NCBI GenBank assembly: GCA_046727175.1
Contig: JBKPCD010000149.1
Span: 1-45,424 of the forward strand
From: JBKPCD01 sp046727175
GTDB lineage: Bacteria > Acidobacteriota > Vicinamibacteria > Vicinamibacterales > 2-12-FULL-66-21
Direction: 5' to 3'
DNA length: 45,424 bases
Part shown: positions 1-7,439 of the stretch, piece by piece
Position numbering within the stretch: the first letter of the stretch is position 1
Layout of the letters: each line of letters opens with the position of its first letter
The notes under the pieces: model-generated
Database searches by the model: none
What the model was told of the DNA's origin: nothing
Seen by the model: the letters and a program-made list of their open reading frames with translations, nothing else
Position numbers and translations under genes: made by a program

Positions 1-1755
1 TTCCAGGTCGGCGGCATGGAACACGCGGGCGCGATTTTCTACAACGCCTCGGGAATCCTGCTCGACCCGTCGGCGACGCAGAACCAGAAGCTCGGACGGG
101 CAAGCGTCATCGCGCACGAGACGGCACACCTCTGGTTCGGCGATCTCGTGACGATGCGCTGGTTCAACGATGTGTGGATGAAGGAAGTCTTCGCCAATTT
201 CATGGCGGCGAAGATCGTCAATCCCTCGTTTCCCGGGATCAATCACGAGCTGCGATTCCACTACGCGCACTACCCCGGGGCGTACGACGTGGAACGCACG
301 CCGGGCACGAACGCGATTCGTCAGCAGCTCGACAATCTGGATGAGGCCGGCAGTCTGTACGGCGCCATCATTTATCAAAAAGCACCGATCGTGATGCGAC
401 AACTCGAGGGCATTCTCGGCGAAGCGCCGTTTCGCGACGGATTGAGGCAATACCTGCGCGCGCACGAGTTCGCAAACGCGACGTGGCCCGATCTGATTGC
501 GGTTCTGGACGAAAAGACGCCTGAAGATTTGGCCGCATGGAGTCGCGCGTGGGTGGACGAACCCGGTCGCCCCACGATAAAGACCGAGCTGAGCACCGAC
601 AAGGAGCACATCACGCGTCTCGCGTTCACACAACGCGACACGACCGCCAGTCGCGGACTTCTCTGGAACCAGAAGCTTCAAGTGGTCGTGGGCCTTCCGT
701 CGGACGTGCGCACGTTCCCGGTGCACCTCTCGGGACGGGAAGTGGAGGTACCCGAAGCCGTCGGTCTCCCCAAGCCACAATTCGTGTTGCCCACGGGCGG
801 AGGGATCGGCTACGGCGCGTTCGAAATGGATCCTGAGAGCATCGTGGCACTGCTCCACGTCCTGCCTGATATCGAGGATCCGTTGACGCGCGGGGCGGCG
901 CTCGTCGCCCTGTGGGATCAAATGCTCGACGGCAGAGCGGAGCCGTCCGCATTTCTCGAGCTCTCGCTCCGAGCGCTGCCGCGCGAGCGGGACGAGCAGA
1001 ACGTGCAGCGCCTTCTCAACTACGCCGAGCAGGCGTACTGGAAGTTCCTGCGCGACGCAGCGCGCGCCACCGTTAGCGCACGCCTCGAAGCAGTCCTGCG
1101 TCAGGGATTGGATCGGGCGCCGTCGGCGAGCTTGAAATCCGCCTGGTTCTCGACGCTGCGCGACGTGGCGCGCAGCACGCCGGTCCTCGATTGGCTCGAG
1201 CGCATCTGGCGCAAGTCCGAGAGCGTCCCGGGCCTGGTCCTCGCGGAACCGGACTACATTTCGCTCGCGCAGCAACTGGCGCTGCGAGAGGTCCCCGCAT
1301 GGTCGGAGATCCTCGATCAGCAGCGCGCGCGCACGGTCAATCCCGATCGCAAAGCGCGATTCGAGTTCGTGCGGCCGGCCCTGTCACCCGATCAGAAGAC
1401 GCGCGACGCGTTCTTCGAAAGCCTGCGCGACGTGAGGAATCGGCGCCGTGAACCGTGGGTGCTCGAAGCACTCGGCTTCCTGCACCATCCGCTTCGGGCG
1501 GCGTCGTCCGAGAAGTACATCCCGGTAAGCCTCGAGATGCTCCTCGAGGTTCGACAGACCGGTGACGTGTTCTTCCCGAAGCGCTGGATGGATGCGACGC
1601 TCGGCGGCCACAGCTCTGCGAGCGCCGCGCAGATGGTCAACGCGTTTCTCGCAAAGCTGCCGCCCGGCTACCCCGATCGCCTGCGGAAGATCGTCCTCTC
1701 ATCGTCGGACGATCTGTTCCGGGCCAGCGGCGTCAGGGTCGCCGCCACGCACTGA
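1..1755 (+). CDS. M1 family metallopeptidase, 5'-truncated by window edge
   Basis: The frame is open from base 1, so the gene starts upstream and only its last 584 codons are present. It opens with GGMEHAGA, the substrate-binding GxMEN motif of M1 aminopeptidases with H in place of N. The zinc site follows: HETAH at visible codons 39-43 and the third ligand Glu at codon 62 (in WMKEVFANF), the spacing expected for HExxH-x18-E. The remaining 500 or so residues are the helical C-terminal region of the ERAP1/aminopeptidase N type. Family role: zinc-dependent removal of N-terminal residues from peptides. A signal peptide cannot be judged because the N-terminus is missing. A hairpin with a T-run lies just after the stop. 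The family is certain; the substrate is not. Confidence 0.93.
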   Translation, partial: FQVGGMEHAGAIFYNASGILLDPSATQNQKLGRASVIAHETAHLWFGDLVTMRWFNDVWMKEVFANFMAAKIVNPSFPGINHELRFHYAHYPGAYDVERTPGTNAIRQQLDNLDEAGSLYGAIIYQKAPIVMRQLEGILGEAPFRDGLRQYLRAHEFANATWPDLIAVLDEKTPEDLAAWSRAWVDEPGRPTIKTELSTDKEHITRLAFTQRDTTASRGLLWNQKLQVVVGLPSDVRTFPVHLSGREVEVPEAVGLPKPQFVLPTGGGIGYGAFEMDPESIVALLHVLPDIEDPLTRGAALVALWDQMLDGRAEPSAFLELSLRALPRERDEQNVQRLLNYAEQAYWKFLRDAARATVSARLEAVLRQGLDRAPSASLKSAWFSTLRDVARSTPVLDWLERIWRKSESVPGLVLAEPDYISLAQQLALREVPAWSEILDQQRARTVNPDRKARFEFVRPALSPDQKTRDAFFESLRDVRNRRREPWVLEALGFLHHPLRAASSEKYIPVSLEMLLEVRQTGDVFFPKRWMDATLGGHSSASAAQMVNAFLAKLPPGYPDRLRKIVLSSSDDLFRASGVRVAATH

Positions 1756-1756
1756 C

Positions 1757-1804
1757 AGATCAGGGTCCCTGCCGCGCGTCTTCTGCCCTCTATCCCTGAT
1801 TTTT
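1757..1804 (+). terminator. Possible rho-independent terminator after the M1 peptidase gene
   Basis: ATCAGGG (1759-1765) pairs with CCCTGAT (1794-1800) and a run of five T follows (1800-1804). The loop is long (28 nt) and the perfect stem only 7 bp, extendable by a G-T and an A-T pair, so this is a moderate candidate. It starts two bases after the stop codon, which is the expected place. Confidence 0.4.
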
Positions 1805-1873
1805 CCGCGTGTGACGACGGCGGACGTACACGAGCCCAAGGACGCTGATCAGAATCGCTGAAATCGTAAGCAT
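1790..1873 (-). CDS. Possible 27-residue single-span membrane peptide
   Basis: A short ORF on the minus strand starts with ATG at 1873 and ends with TAG at 1790-1792. The peptide is MLTISAILISVLGLVYVRRR followed by seven polar residues. That gives one hydrophobic helix (about residues 2-17) and then a basic patch, the shape of a small inner-membrane protein with its C-terminus in the cytoplasm. A strong Shine-Dalgarno GGGAGG (1881-1886 in plus coordinates) lies 7 nt upstream of the ATG. It sits between two plus-strand genes and overlaps the candidate terminator, so it may be chance. No family recognised. The 1756-2068 gap otherwise shows nothing further. Confidence 0.35.
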   Translation of the reverse strand: MLTISAILISVLGLVYVRRRHTRKNQG

Positions 1874-2068
1874 TACGTAGCCTCCCGAAGACCGTGGAGC
1901 GACGCAATCACGGTGCCGCTCGTGCGTCGCGCGCATGGTGTTGTGGCTAACATGCTTCGCATGCTGAGTTTCCGTCGAATCCGCGGCCTTGTTCGAGCGT
2001 CAAGCGATTGGCACGCGGGACGTTCCTCGGACAGAATGGTTCCGGACATTGCAGTTGTGTTGGTACCG

Positions 2069-2557
2069 ATGATTCGAATCCTGATTACAGGAGGCACGTT
2101 CGACAAGGAGTACGACGAGCTGACCGGATACCTGTTTTTCCGCGAGACGCACGTGCCGGAGATGCTGCGGCTGGGTCGAAGCCGGATCGAGGTGCGCGTG
2201 GAAACCGTCATGATGGTCGACAGCCTGGACCTCGACGATCGGGGGCGCGCGTTGATCGTCGAGAGGTGCCGCGCGTGCCGCGAGCGAAGCATCGTGATTA
2301 CACACGGAACCGATACGATGGTCGAGACTGCTCGGGCACTGGCCGCGGCCGACCTGGCCGAGAAGACGATCGTGCTGACGGGCGCGATGGTGCCGTACGC
2401 GTTCGGGAGCTCCGACGGGCTCTTCAATCTCGGGAGCGCGCTCTCGTTCGTACAGGTGTTGGCCGCAGGCGTGTACGTGGCCATGAACGGCCGGCATTTC
2501 CGATGGGATGCCGTCCGCAAGGACCGTGAGAGCGGAATCTTCGAATCGACCGCATGA
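2069..2557 (+). CDS. Single-domain asparaginase-like protein
   Basis: 162 residues, about half the length of a type I/II L-asparaginase, matching only the N-terminal catalytic domain. TGGTFDKEY at residues 7-15 carries the nucleophile threonine (Thr10), and HGTDTM at 79-84 is the second catalytic motif (Thr-Asp pair 81-82). TGAM at 104-107 is a third family block, but the lysine usual in the full enzymes is not evident. Stand-alone proteins of this type are known as asparaginase-domain proteins; their substrate is generally not established. The start at 2069 was chosen because TGGT then falls at the usual distance from the N-terminus; upstream in-frame starts at 1913 and 2036 add unrelated sequence. 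The stop overlaps the next gene's ATG (ATGA at 2554-2557), so the two are probably co-translated. Confidence 0.85.
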   Translation: MIRILITGGTFDKEYDELTGYLFFRETHVPEMLRLGRSRIEVRVETVMMVDSLDLDDRGRALIVERCRACRERSIVITHGTDTMVETARALAAADLAEKTIVLTGAMVPYAFGSSDGLFNLGSALSFVQVLAAGVYVAMNGRHFRWDAVRKDRESGIFESTA

Positions 2558-3699
2558 TCCGTCTCGACACCAAACTGCCGTCCGTGGGCACCACCATCTT
2601 CACGGTGATGTCGAAGCTTGCCGCCGATCTCGGCGCGATCAATCTGTCACAGGGCTTTCCTGATTTCGATTGCGACCCGGAGCTGGTCGAGGCCGTTGCG
2701 CGGCACATGCGCGCCGGCCGGAACCAGTACGCGCCGATGCAGGGCGTGCTCCCGCTGCGCGAAGCGATCTCGGCGAAGTACTACGAAATCTACGGCCGTC
2801 GGTACGATCCCGAATCCGAGATTACCGTCACCTCCGGCGGAACCGAAGCGATCTTCGATGCTGTCGCCGCAAGCGTGCGTCCCGGCGACGAGGTCATCGT
2901 TCTCGAGCCGTGCTACGACTCATATGTTCCGGCCATCGAGCTCAGCGGCGGCGTTCCGATCGTGGTTTCATTGCAATTTCCGACCTACGCAATCGATTGG
3001 GACGCCATGCGACGAGCAATCACGCGTCGCACCCGGATGATCATGCTCAACTCGCCGCACAATCCAAGCGGCTCCGTGATTTCGGCCGCTGACGTCCGCG
3101 AACTGGCCGCTCTCACACGCGACACCGACATCGCGATCGTCAGCGATGAAGTGTACGAGCACATCATCTTCGACGGCATCCGTCACGAGAGCATGACGTG
3201 GGACGATGAGCTCGCGGCGCGAAGCTTCATCATCGGATCGTTCGGAAAGACGTATCACACGACTGGTTGGAAGGTCGGCTACGCGGCCGCGCCAGCGGCG
3301 CTCACGGCGGAATTCCGCAAGGTCCACCAGTTCGTCACGTTTGCCACGAACACGCCGGTTCAGCTCGCGCTCGCGGATTTTCTCGCGGCGGGACGCGGCC
3401 TCGCCGAGCTCTCGCCTTTCTATCAGGCCAAGCGCGATTTGTTCCTGCGTCTGATGGCTGGATCGCGATTCAAGCCGCTCCCCTGTCGAGGAAGCTACTT
3501 TCAATTGATGGACTATTCGGCCATTTCGGACGAAGCCGACGGGGACTTCGCCATACGAATCACCAAGGAACACGGCGTCGCCTCGATCCCCACGTCGCCG
3601 TTCCTCCATCGTCAGGCGGCGCCGCACGTCGTGCGGTTCTGTTTTGCCAAGAAGGACGAGACGCTCGAGAGCGCGGCGGAGCGGCTGCGCCAAGTGTGA
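2554..3699 (+). CDS. PLP-dependent aminotransferase, methionine aminotransferase (YbdL) type
   Basis: 381 residues, class I/II fold-type I aminotransferase. Early block INLSQGFPDFDC (30-41) is typical of the YbdL/kynurenine aminotransferase group. HNPSG (169-173) and SDEVY (197-201) are cofactor-binding motifs, and Lys232 in SFGKTYHTTGWK is the expected Schiff-base lysine. Such enzymes transfer the amino group of methionine, glutamine or aromatic amino acids to 2-oxo acids; in some bacteria they finish methionine salvage from 2-oxo-4-methylthiobutanoate. The start overlaps the asparaginase-like stop by 4 bp (ATGA), suggesting linked amide or amino-nitrogen metabolism. That link is inference; the enzyme class is sure, the preferred substrate is not. 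Confidence 0.92.
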   Translation: MIRLDTKLPSVGTTIFTVMSKLAADLGAINLSQGFPDFDCDPELVEAVARHMRAGRNQYAPMQGVLPLREAISAKYYEIYGRRYDPESEITVTSGGTEAIFDAVAASVRPGDEVIVLEPCYDSYVPAIELSGGVPIVVSLQFPTYAIDWDAMRRAITRRTRMIMLNSPHNPSGSVISAADVRELAALTRDTDIAIVSDEVYEHIIFDGIRHESMTWDDELAARSFIIGSFGKTYHTTGWKVGYAAAPAALTAEFRKVHQFVTFATNTPVQLALADFLAAGRGLAELSPFYQAKRDLFLRLMAGSRFKPLPCRGSYFQLMDYSAISDEADGDFAIRITKEHGVASIPTSPFLHRQAAPHVVRFCFAKKDETLESAAERLRQV

Positions 3700-3771
3700 T
3701 GTATCTCGCCGCCGGTCGCTTGCAGATCAATGAGCTGTCGAACACCGAGCTTCCGGCTCGCTCGCAGGTGT

Positions 3772-4146
3772 TCAGCGCCCGCCGCTGACGCTCAATCGAC
3801 CCGATCCGCGCGAGGCGATGTACAGGAACACGAAGCAGAAAAAGACCGCAAGCTCTCCGCCGTTCTGAATCGGCCACGTTCCCTTGGGAACGTGCGCCCG
3901 GAAGTACGCGACCGCCATCTCGCCGCTGCAGATGAAGGCCACCGGTCCGGCCCACAAGCCAATCATGATCAACAGTCCGCCGACCGTTTCGATTACCGAG
4001 GCTGCGCCCGGCAACGATGCGAGCGGCATCGCACGGCCGCCGAACATGCCGAACATCTTCTGCAGTCCGTGAAAGATGAAGAGAAACCCTACGACGATCC
4101 GCATCAGGGCGTAGAGATAAGGTTCGAGCTTCGTCAGAAACGGCAT
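3772..4146 (-). CDS. DoxX family membrane protein
   Basis: 124 residues with about four hydrophobic helices, the length and topology of DoxX proteins. The N-terminal block LMRIVVGFLFIFHGLQKMFG is the typical first helix with its HGxQK motif. The start at 4146 (MPFLTKLEPY) is chosen because GGAGG lies a few bases upstream on the minus strand; an upstream in-frame start at 4200 would add 18 unrelated residues. DoxX proteins are small integral membrane proteins linked to quinone or thiosulfate redox processes and to stress responses in other bacteria; the role here is unknown. It is convergent with the aminotransferase gene. Confidence 0.88.
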   Translation of the reverse strand: MPFLTKLEPYLYALMRIVVGFLFIFHGLQKMFGMFGGRAMPLASLPGAASVIETVGGLLIMIGLWAGPVAFICSGEMAVAYFRAHVPKGTWPIQNGGELAVFFCFVFLYIASRGSGRLSVSGGR

Positions 4147-4202
4147 GACGCCTCCGACCTGCGTACGGGGAAGGAGCCTGTCCCCTGGGCAGAATTGCAA
4201 TC

Positions 4203-6107
4203 TCAGCCGGTCAGCCTGAACCGGATCAGCTGTCGTGCAACGCCCGAGGTGCTCGACGCGGTGATGTCGATGCCATACTCACCGGGCGCGAGCCACCCGA
4301 GCGGCAGATCGAACTGCGACAGCCCGAGTGCGCCGGTCGCGGAGAGGCGCGCGACCTCGCGCACCTTCTCGCCGCGGCGATTGACGAGCGTCGCTGTCAC
4401 GGTGGTCGATGCGCCACGCGGATCGTACGCCGGAACACGAATCAGGAGCCGCTCCGTACGGCTGAATTCATTCGACGGCGACGGCGCGGAATCCGGATCG
4501 GCCGTGATGACGCGGAAGTCGCGCGCGGTGCGCGCACGCACGATTTGCACCGGGAGGATGACCGGAACCGTTCCCCGCGGCGCTGGAACATCGACGTCCT
4601 GCGCCGCCTTGTCGAGCACGCGTCCGTCCGCGGCGCGTATGACGAGATCCAACTGCACTCGACCTGGCGGCACTTCGAAGGCGGCAAGATCGCGCGGCCG
4701 GTCTCCCTCACCGGGAACTCGGACCGCATCGACGTCCTGTTCGAAGAGCGAAGTGCCCTCCTTGGTCGTAGCTTGCAAGGTCACTTTCTCCGGTACCAGC
4801 CGCGCCGCGCTCGCAGGGCCCGACGCTGGCTCCCACGTGAACATCAATCGCGTGCGGCCGTCGTCGATCCGCACGAATCCGACCCACGTGTCGATCAGCG
4901 GGCTCCGCCGCAGCGCACGCGTCGGCGCCGGCGCGGGTGGCGACGCCATTCGGGTCAGCCACGCACGCCATTCAGCGCTGAGCGGCGACCAGTACCCCGA
5001 CGGCACGCGCACGTTCGCTGCGGCACGCTTCGTCTTGACCTCAATCGAATGAAACGTACCGTCGGTCGCCTGCACCGGCTGATACGTCAGCACGTAGTAG
5101 GCGTCCAGATAACGGGCCATCCTGCGCAGCGCGGGGAGCAACGCGGTCGGATCCGCGACCGACTCGCCGCCAGTCTCCGCTGCGAGCGTCTGCAGCATCG
5201 ACAGAGCGCGATCGGTCTCCGTCGACGAACCTCCAACCGCTGACGCGGACGATGACGCATCGCGCGGGTTGATCGCATAGATCGGCACGTTGAAGTGACC
5301 CGCGGCACGCGCGAGCGTCTGCCAATCTGGCAAGCGGCGCTGGCGCTCTCCGGCGGCGCTCTCGCGCGGAAATCCCTCGCTCACCAGGACCATCGCTGCC
5401 CGTGCTGCCTTCAGTTCACCCAGCCGCATCGTCAACTCGCGCAGCGCCGTGGTCACGATTTGGGTTCGCGCCATCTCGACCGCTCGCGGCGCGCGGCCGA
5501 AGAACTGTTCCTCGAACGGCGTGCGCGGCGTGTAGTTGCCAAGGCGGCCGCTGAAGGTTCGGACCGCTCTGCGGGCCGCATCATGGTCGCGTGTAAACCG
5601 GATCGCGGCGATCGGATCCAGAGGCTTCATCACGACCAGCAGATCGCGCGGGCGCACCTCGCGATCGATGAACTGCGAAATTGTGTCCTTCACCCGCTCG
5701 GTATGGGGTCCGGCGGCGACGTGAAACTCGTCCAGGAAGATCGCAAAGAGTCGCGTGTTCAGCTCGCTCGCTGCCTGCTGTTCGTCCTGCTCGGAGAGGA
5801 TTGGAGGCGCTTCCGTTGCAATTGCGGCTGGCGCCGACTGCAACACGACCGCGTCGAGCTTCTGCTCACGCCCGTTGTCCCGCAGCTCGAAATCCGCGGC
5901 GGTCAAATTGAGAATCGGCAGTCCGCGCCGATCGGTGACGACAGCGTTGATTCGAATGATCACCGGCGGCGCGTCCGCTGCAGGACGTGCGGACGTGTCG
6001 CGAGCTTCGTCGCGCTGGGCCTGCGGTTGCTGCGACACCAGCCTCGACATCGCCGCCGCGCAGATCATGAAGATTGTGAGGAGGACCGAGCAGCGCGTCG
6101 GAACCAT
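4203..6107 (-). CDS. Secreted VWFA-related domain protein (acidobacterial type)
   Basis: 634 residues. A hydrophobic N-terminus (VLLTIFMICAAAM) followed by a Q/R/D-rich linker suggests export. Residues of about 50-90 carry the block VVTDRRGLPILNLTAADFEL, found at the head of the acidobacterial VWFA-related family (TIGR03436). The VWA-like domain follows (about 110-330) with FAIFLDEFHV where a classical metal site would have DxSxS, so metal binding is doubtful. The C-terminal 250 residues look like beta-rich modules. Function in the family is unknown; a cell-surface or periplasmic binding role is usually assumed. It lies 56 bp downstream of the DoxX start, on the same strand, so the two could be co-transcribed. 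Confidence 0.85.
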   Translation of the reverse strand: MVPTRCSVLLTIFMICAAAMSRLVSQQPQAQRDEARDTSARPAADAPPVIIRINAVVTDRRGLPILNLTAADFELRDNGREQKLDAVVLQSAPAAIATEAPPILSEQDEQQAASELNTRLFAIFLDEFHVAAGPHTERVKDTISQFIDREVRPRDLLVVMKPLDPIAAIRFTRDHDAARRAVRTFSGRLGNYTPRTPFEEQFFGRAPRAVEMARTQIVTTALRELTMRLGELKAARAAMVLVSEGFPRESAAGERQRRLPDWQTLARAAGHFNVPIYAINPRDASSSASAVGGSSTETDRALSMLQTLAAETGGESVADPTALLPALRRMARYLDAYYVLTYQPVQATDGTFHSIEVKTKRAAANVRVPSGYWSPLSAEWRAWLTRMASPPAPAPTRALRRSPLIDTWVGFVRIDDGRTRLMFTWEPASGPASAARLVPEKVTLQATTKEGTSLFEQDVDAVRVPGEGDRPRDLAAFEVPPGRVQLDLVIRAADGRVLDKAAQDVDVPAPRGTVPVILPVQIVRARTARDFRVITADPDSAPSPSNEFSRTERLLIRVPAYDPRGASTTVTATLVNRRGEKVREVARLSATGALGLSQFDLPLGWLAPGEYGIDITASSTSGVARQLIRFRLTG

Positions 6108-6147
6108 CGCTGCACGAAGTGTACAACGTTGCGAGGTTTGCTGTTCA

Positions 6148-6330
6148 CGCGATTCGGGCTACCGGATTCGGGATTCGGGAGCTGCTGAGAGAATGCCGCC
6201 GCTCGGTGGCTCGGATCGCCGGGGATTCGGGTCGAGGCTCTGGATTCGATGATGCGCTATTCGGATTCGATGATTCAAAGATCCAAGGATTAGCGATTCA
6301 CGATCAGGGATCAGGGATTAGGGATTCGGC
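6148..6330. repeat. Intergenic array of degenerate GGATTCG words
   Basis: The gap between the VWFA-related and DUF3014 genes is built of short words: GGATTCG at 6164, 6171, 6223, 6242, near 6263 and at 6322, plus variants such as GGGATTA and GGGATCA. The copies at 6164 and 6171 are in perfect 7-bp tandem. One CGGTGGCT octamer, the word of the arrays at 9876 and 34169, is also present at 6204. No gene fits in this gap. Confidence 0.6.
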
Positions 6331-7181
6331 TGCCCCGGCAGCGACGCCGGCGCAATGCCCAGATATGGCGCAATCTCTCGGAGTTTTGCCTGAATCAGGC
6401 GCACGTTGCGTGGGCCCATTCGAAGAAGCTGCCGCTGCGCGGCCGACAATTCCTCGAGTTTGGGGTTGACGAATTCGTATTTGACCGGGTTCGGCCTCAC
6501 GGTGACAGGGCCGTCCACGACGGGCGTGTTCAGCAGCTCGACGATGGCGCGTTGGAGCGTGCCGTCGAAGTTCACATCGGCAAAGCCAAGCTCGCGAAAC
6601 GCATCCTGAATCCGAGGCTTGACTGTCGCGTAGAGACGCGCGGCGTCGCGCGCGTCCAGTGCGGCAAATGCGTCGGCGTAGTCGTCATACCGCGAGTAGC
6701 TTCGCGGATCGATGCTCGACGAGTCGCCCGATCCGATCGCCTTGAAATCTCCCTTCGGGCGAATCGCCTGCAGATGGCTTGCTGGCGTCCGGCCGTCCGC
6801 GACGTTCACGACGCTGACGGTGAAGTTCCGAATCAGCTGATCGGTCGCGAGCCACGCCATGATCTTCGGGTGCGATGAGAGCCGCCTCATCAGCTCGCGG
6901 ACGATGGGGTCCATCTGATCAAGCGGCGCAAGGGGGATGTCGTCGCCCGGTTCCGCTCGAATGCCGTTGTCGCGTTCCGGCACGATCGCGGTTTCGGTCT
7001 TGACCGCCACGGATTGCGCCGACGCCTGCGGGTTCCTCGATCGAAGGTAGATATACAGCGCGGCTCCCACGCCAATCGAGACGAGCAGGATCACCGCGAC
7101 CGTCAGTCCGGAATGACCCGCCCCGCCCCCAAGGCGAGGATGGTGAGACTTGTCGAGTTCGAGATCCGCAATTTCTCTCAT
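6318..7181 (-). CDS. DUF3014 family membrane-anchored protein
   Basis: 287 residues. A cytoplasmic N-terminus of about 25 residues is followed by one transmembrane helix (GLTVAVILLVSIGVGAALYI, about 25-44), a variable linker, and a conserved globular domain (about 80-285). That domain contains LDQMDPIVRELMRRLSSHP, YDDYADAFAALDA and the C-terminal RNVRLIQAKLREI, the pattern of DUF3014 proteins. It should sit on the outer side of the inner membrane. Function is not known for the family. It is upstream of the VWFA-related gene on the same strand but separated by a 210-bp repeat-filled gap. Confidence 0.82.
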   Translation of the reverse strand: MREIADLELDKSHHPRLGGGAGHSGLTVAVILLVSIGVGAALYIYLRSRNPQASAQSVAVKTETAIVPERDNGIRAEPGDDIPLAPLDQMDPIVRELMRRLSSHPKIMAWLATDQLIRNFTVSVVNVADGRTPASHLQAIRPKGDFKAIGSGDSSSIDPRSYSRYDDYADAFAALDARDAARLYATVKPRIQDAFRELGFADVNFDGTLQRAIVELLNTPVVDGPVTVRPNPVKYEFVNPKLEELSAAQRQLLRMGPRNVRLIQAKLREIAPYLGIAPASLPGQPNP

Positions 7182-7277
7182 GCGGTGATGTTACGACGTT
7201 CGGCCGCCGATGGCAGTTTCTTCCACAGGCGCCTCAGCTGTATTCAGCAGTTGTCCCCACGATCGCGCATCCGCCAT

Positions 7278-7330
7278 GGGGTCTGACCCCGTTCCTTCGG
7301 AGTGTAATCCGACGTCTGGGGTCTGACCCC
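7278..7330. repeat. Two copies of palindrome GGGGTCTGACCCC, 40 bp apart
   Basis: The 13-base near-palindrome GGGGTCTGACCCC occurs at 7278-7290 and 7318-7330, exactly 40 bp start to start. Both copies are preceded by T and followed by G or A and then TTCC, so the shared unit is about 19 bases. They lie in the 258-bp gap between the divergent DUF3014 and permease genes. No T-run follows either copy, so they are not good terminators. They could be protein sites or a dispersed repeat family. Confidence 0.7.
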
Positions 7331-7439
7331 ATTCCGGACAGCCGCTGTCCGATGACGAACGCTCAGTCACCCTGGGCGCTGGGAACTGCGTTCAAAACCT
7401 GACGGCTTTCCTGGCACGCTGCCTGCTCTCCCGCGACGA

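Noticed and set aside
1873..2520. 215-codon minus-strand ORF
   Set aside because: Antisense to the asparaginase-like gene, Ser/Arg-rich, no motif; a chance frame in high-GC DNA.
3730..5052. 440-codon plus-strand ORF
   Set aside because: Antisense to the DoxX and VWFA-related genes, rich in Arg and Ser, with no domain-like blocks.
7278..7330. Rho-independent terminators
   Set aside because: The palindromes have no T-run and lie upstream of the genes on both sides (divergent arrangement).
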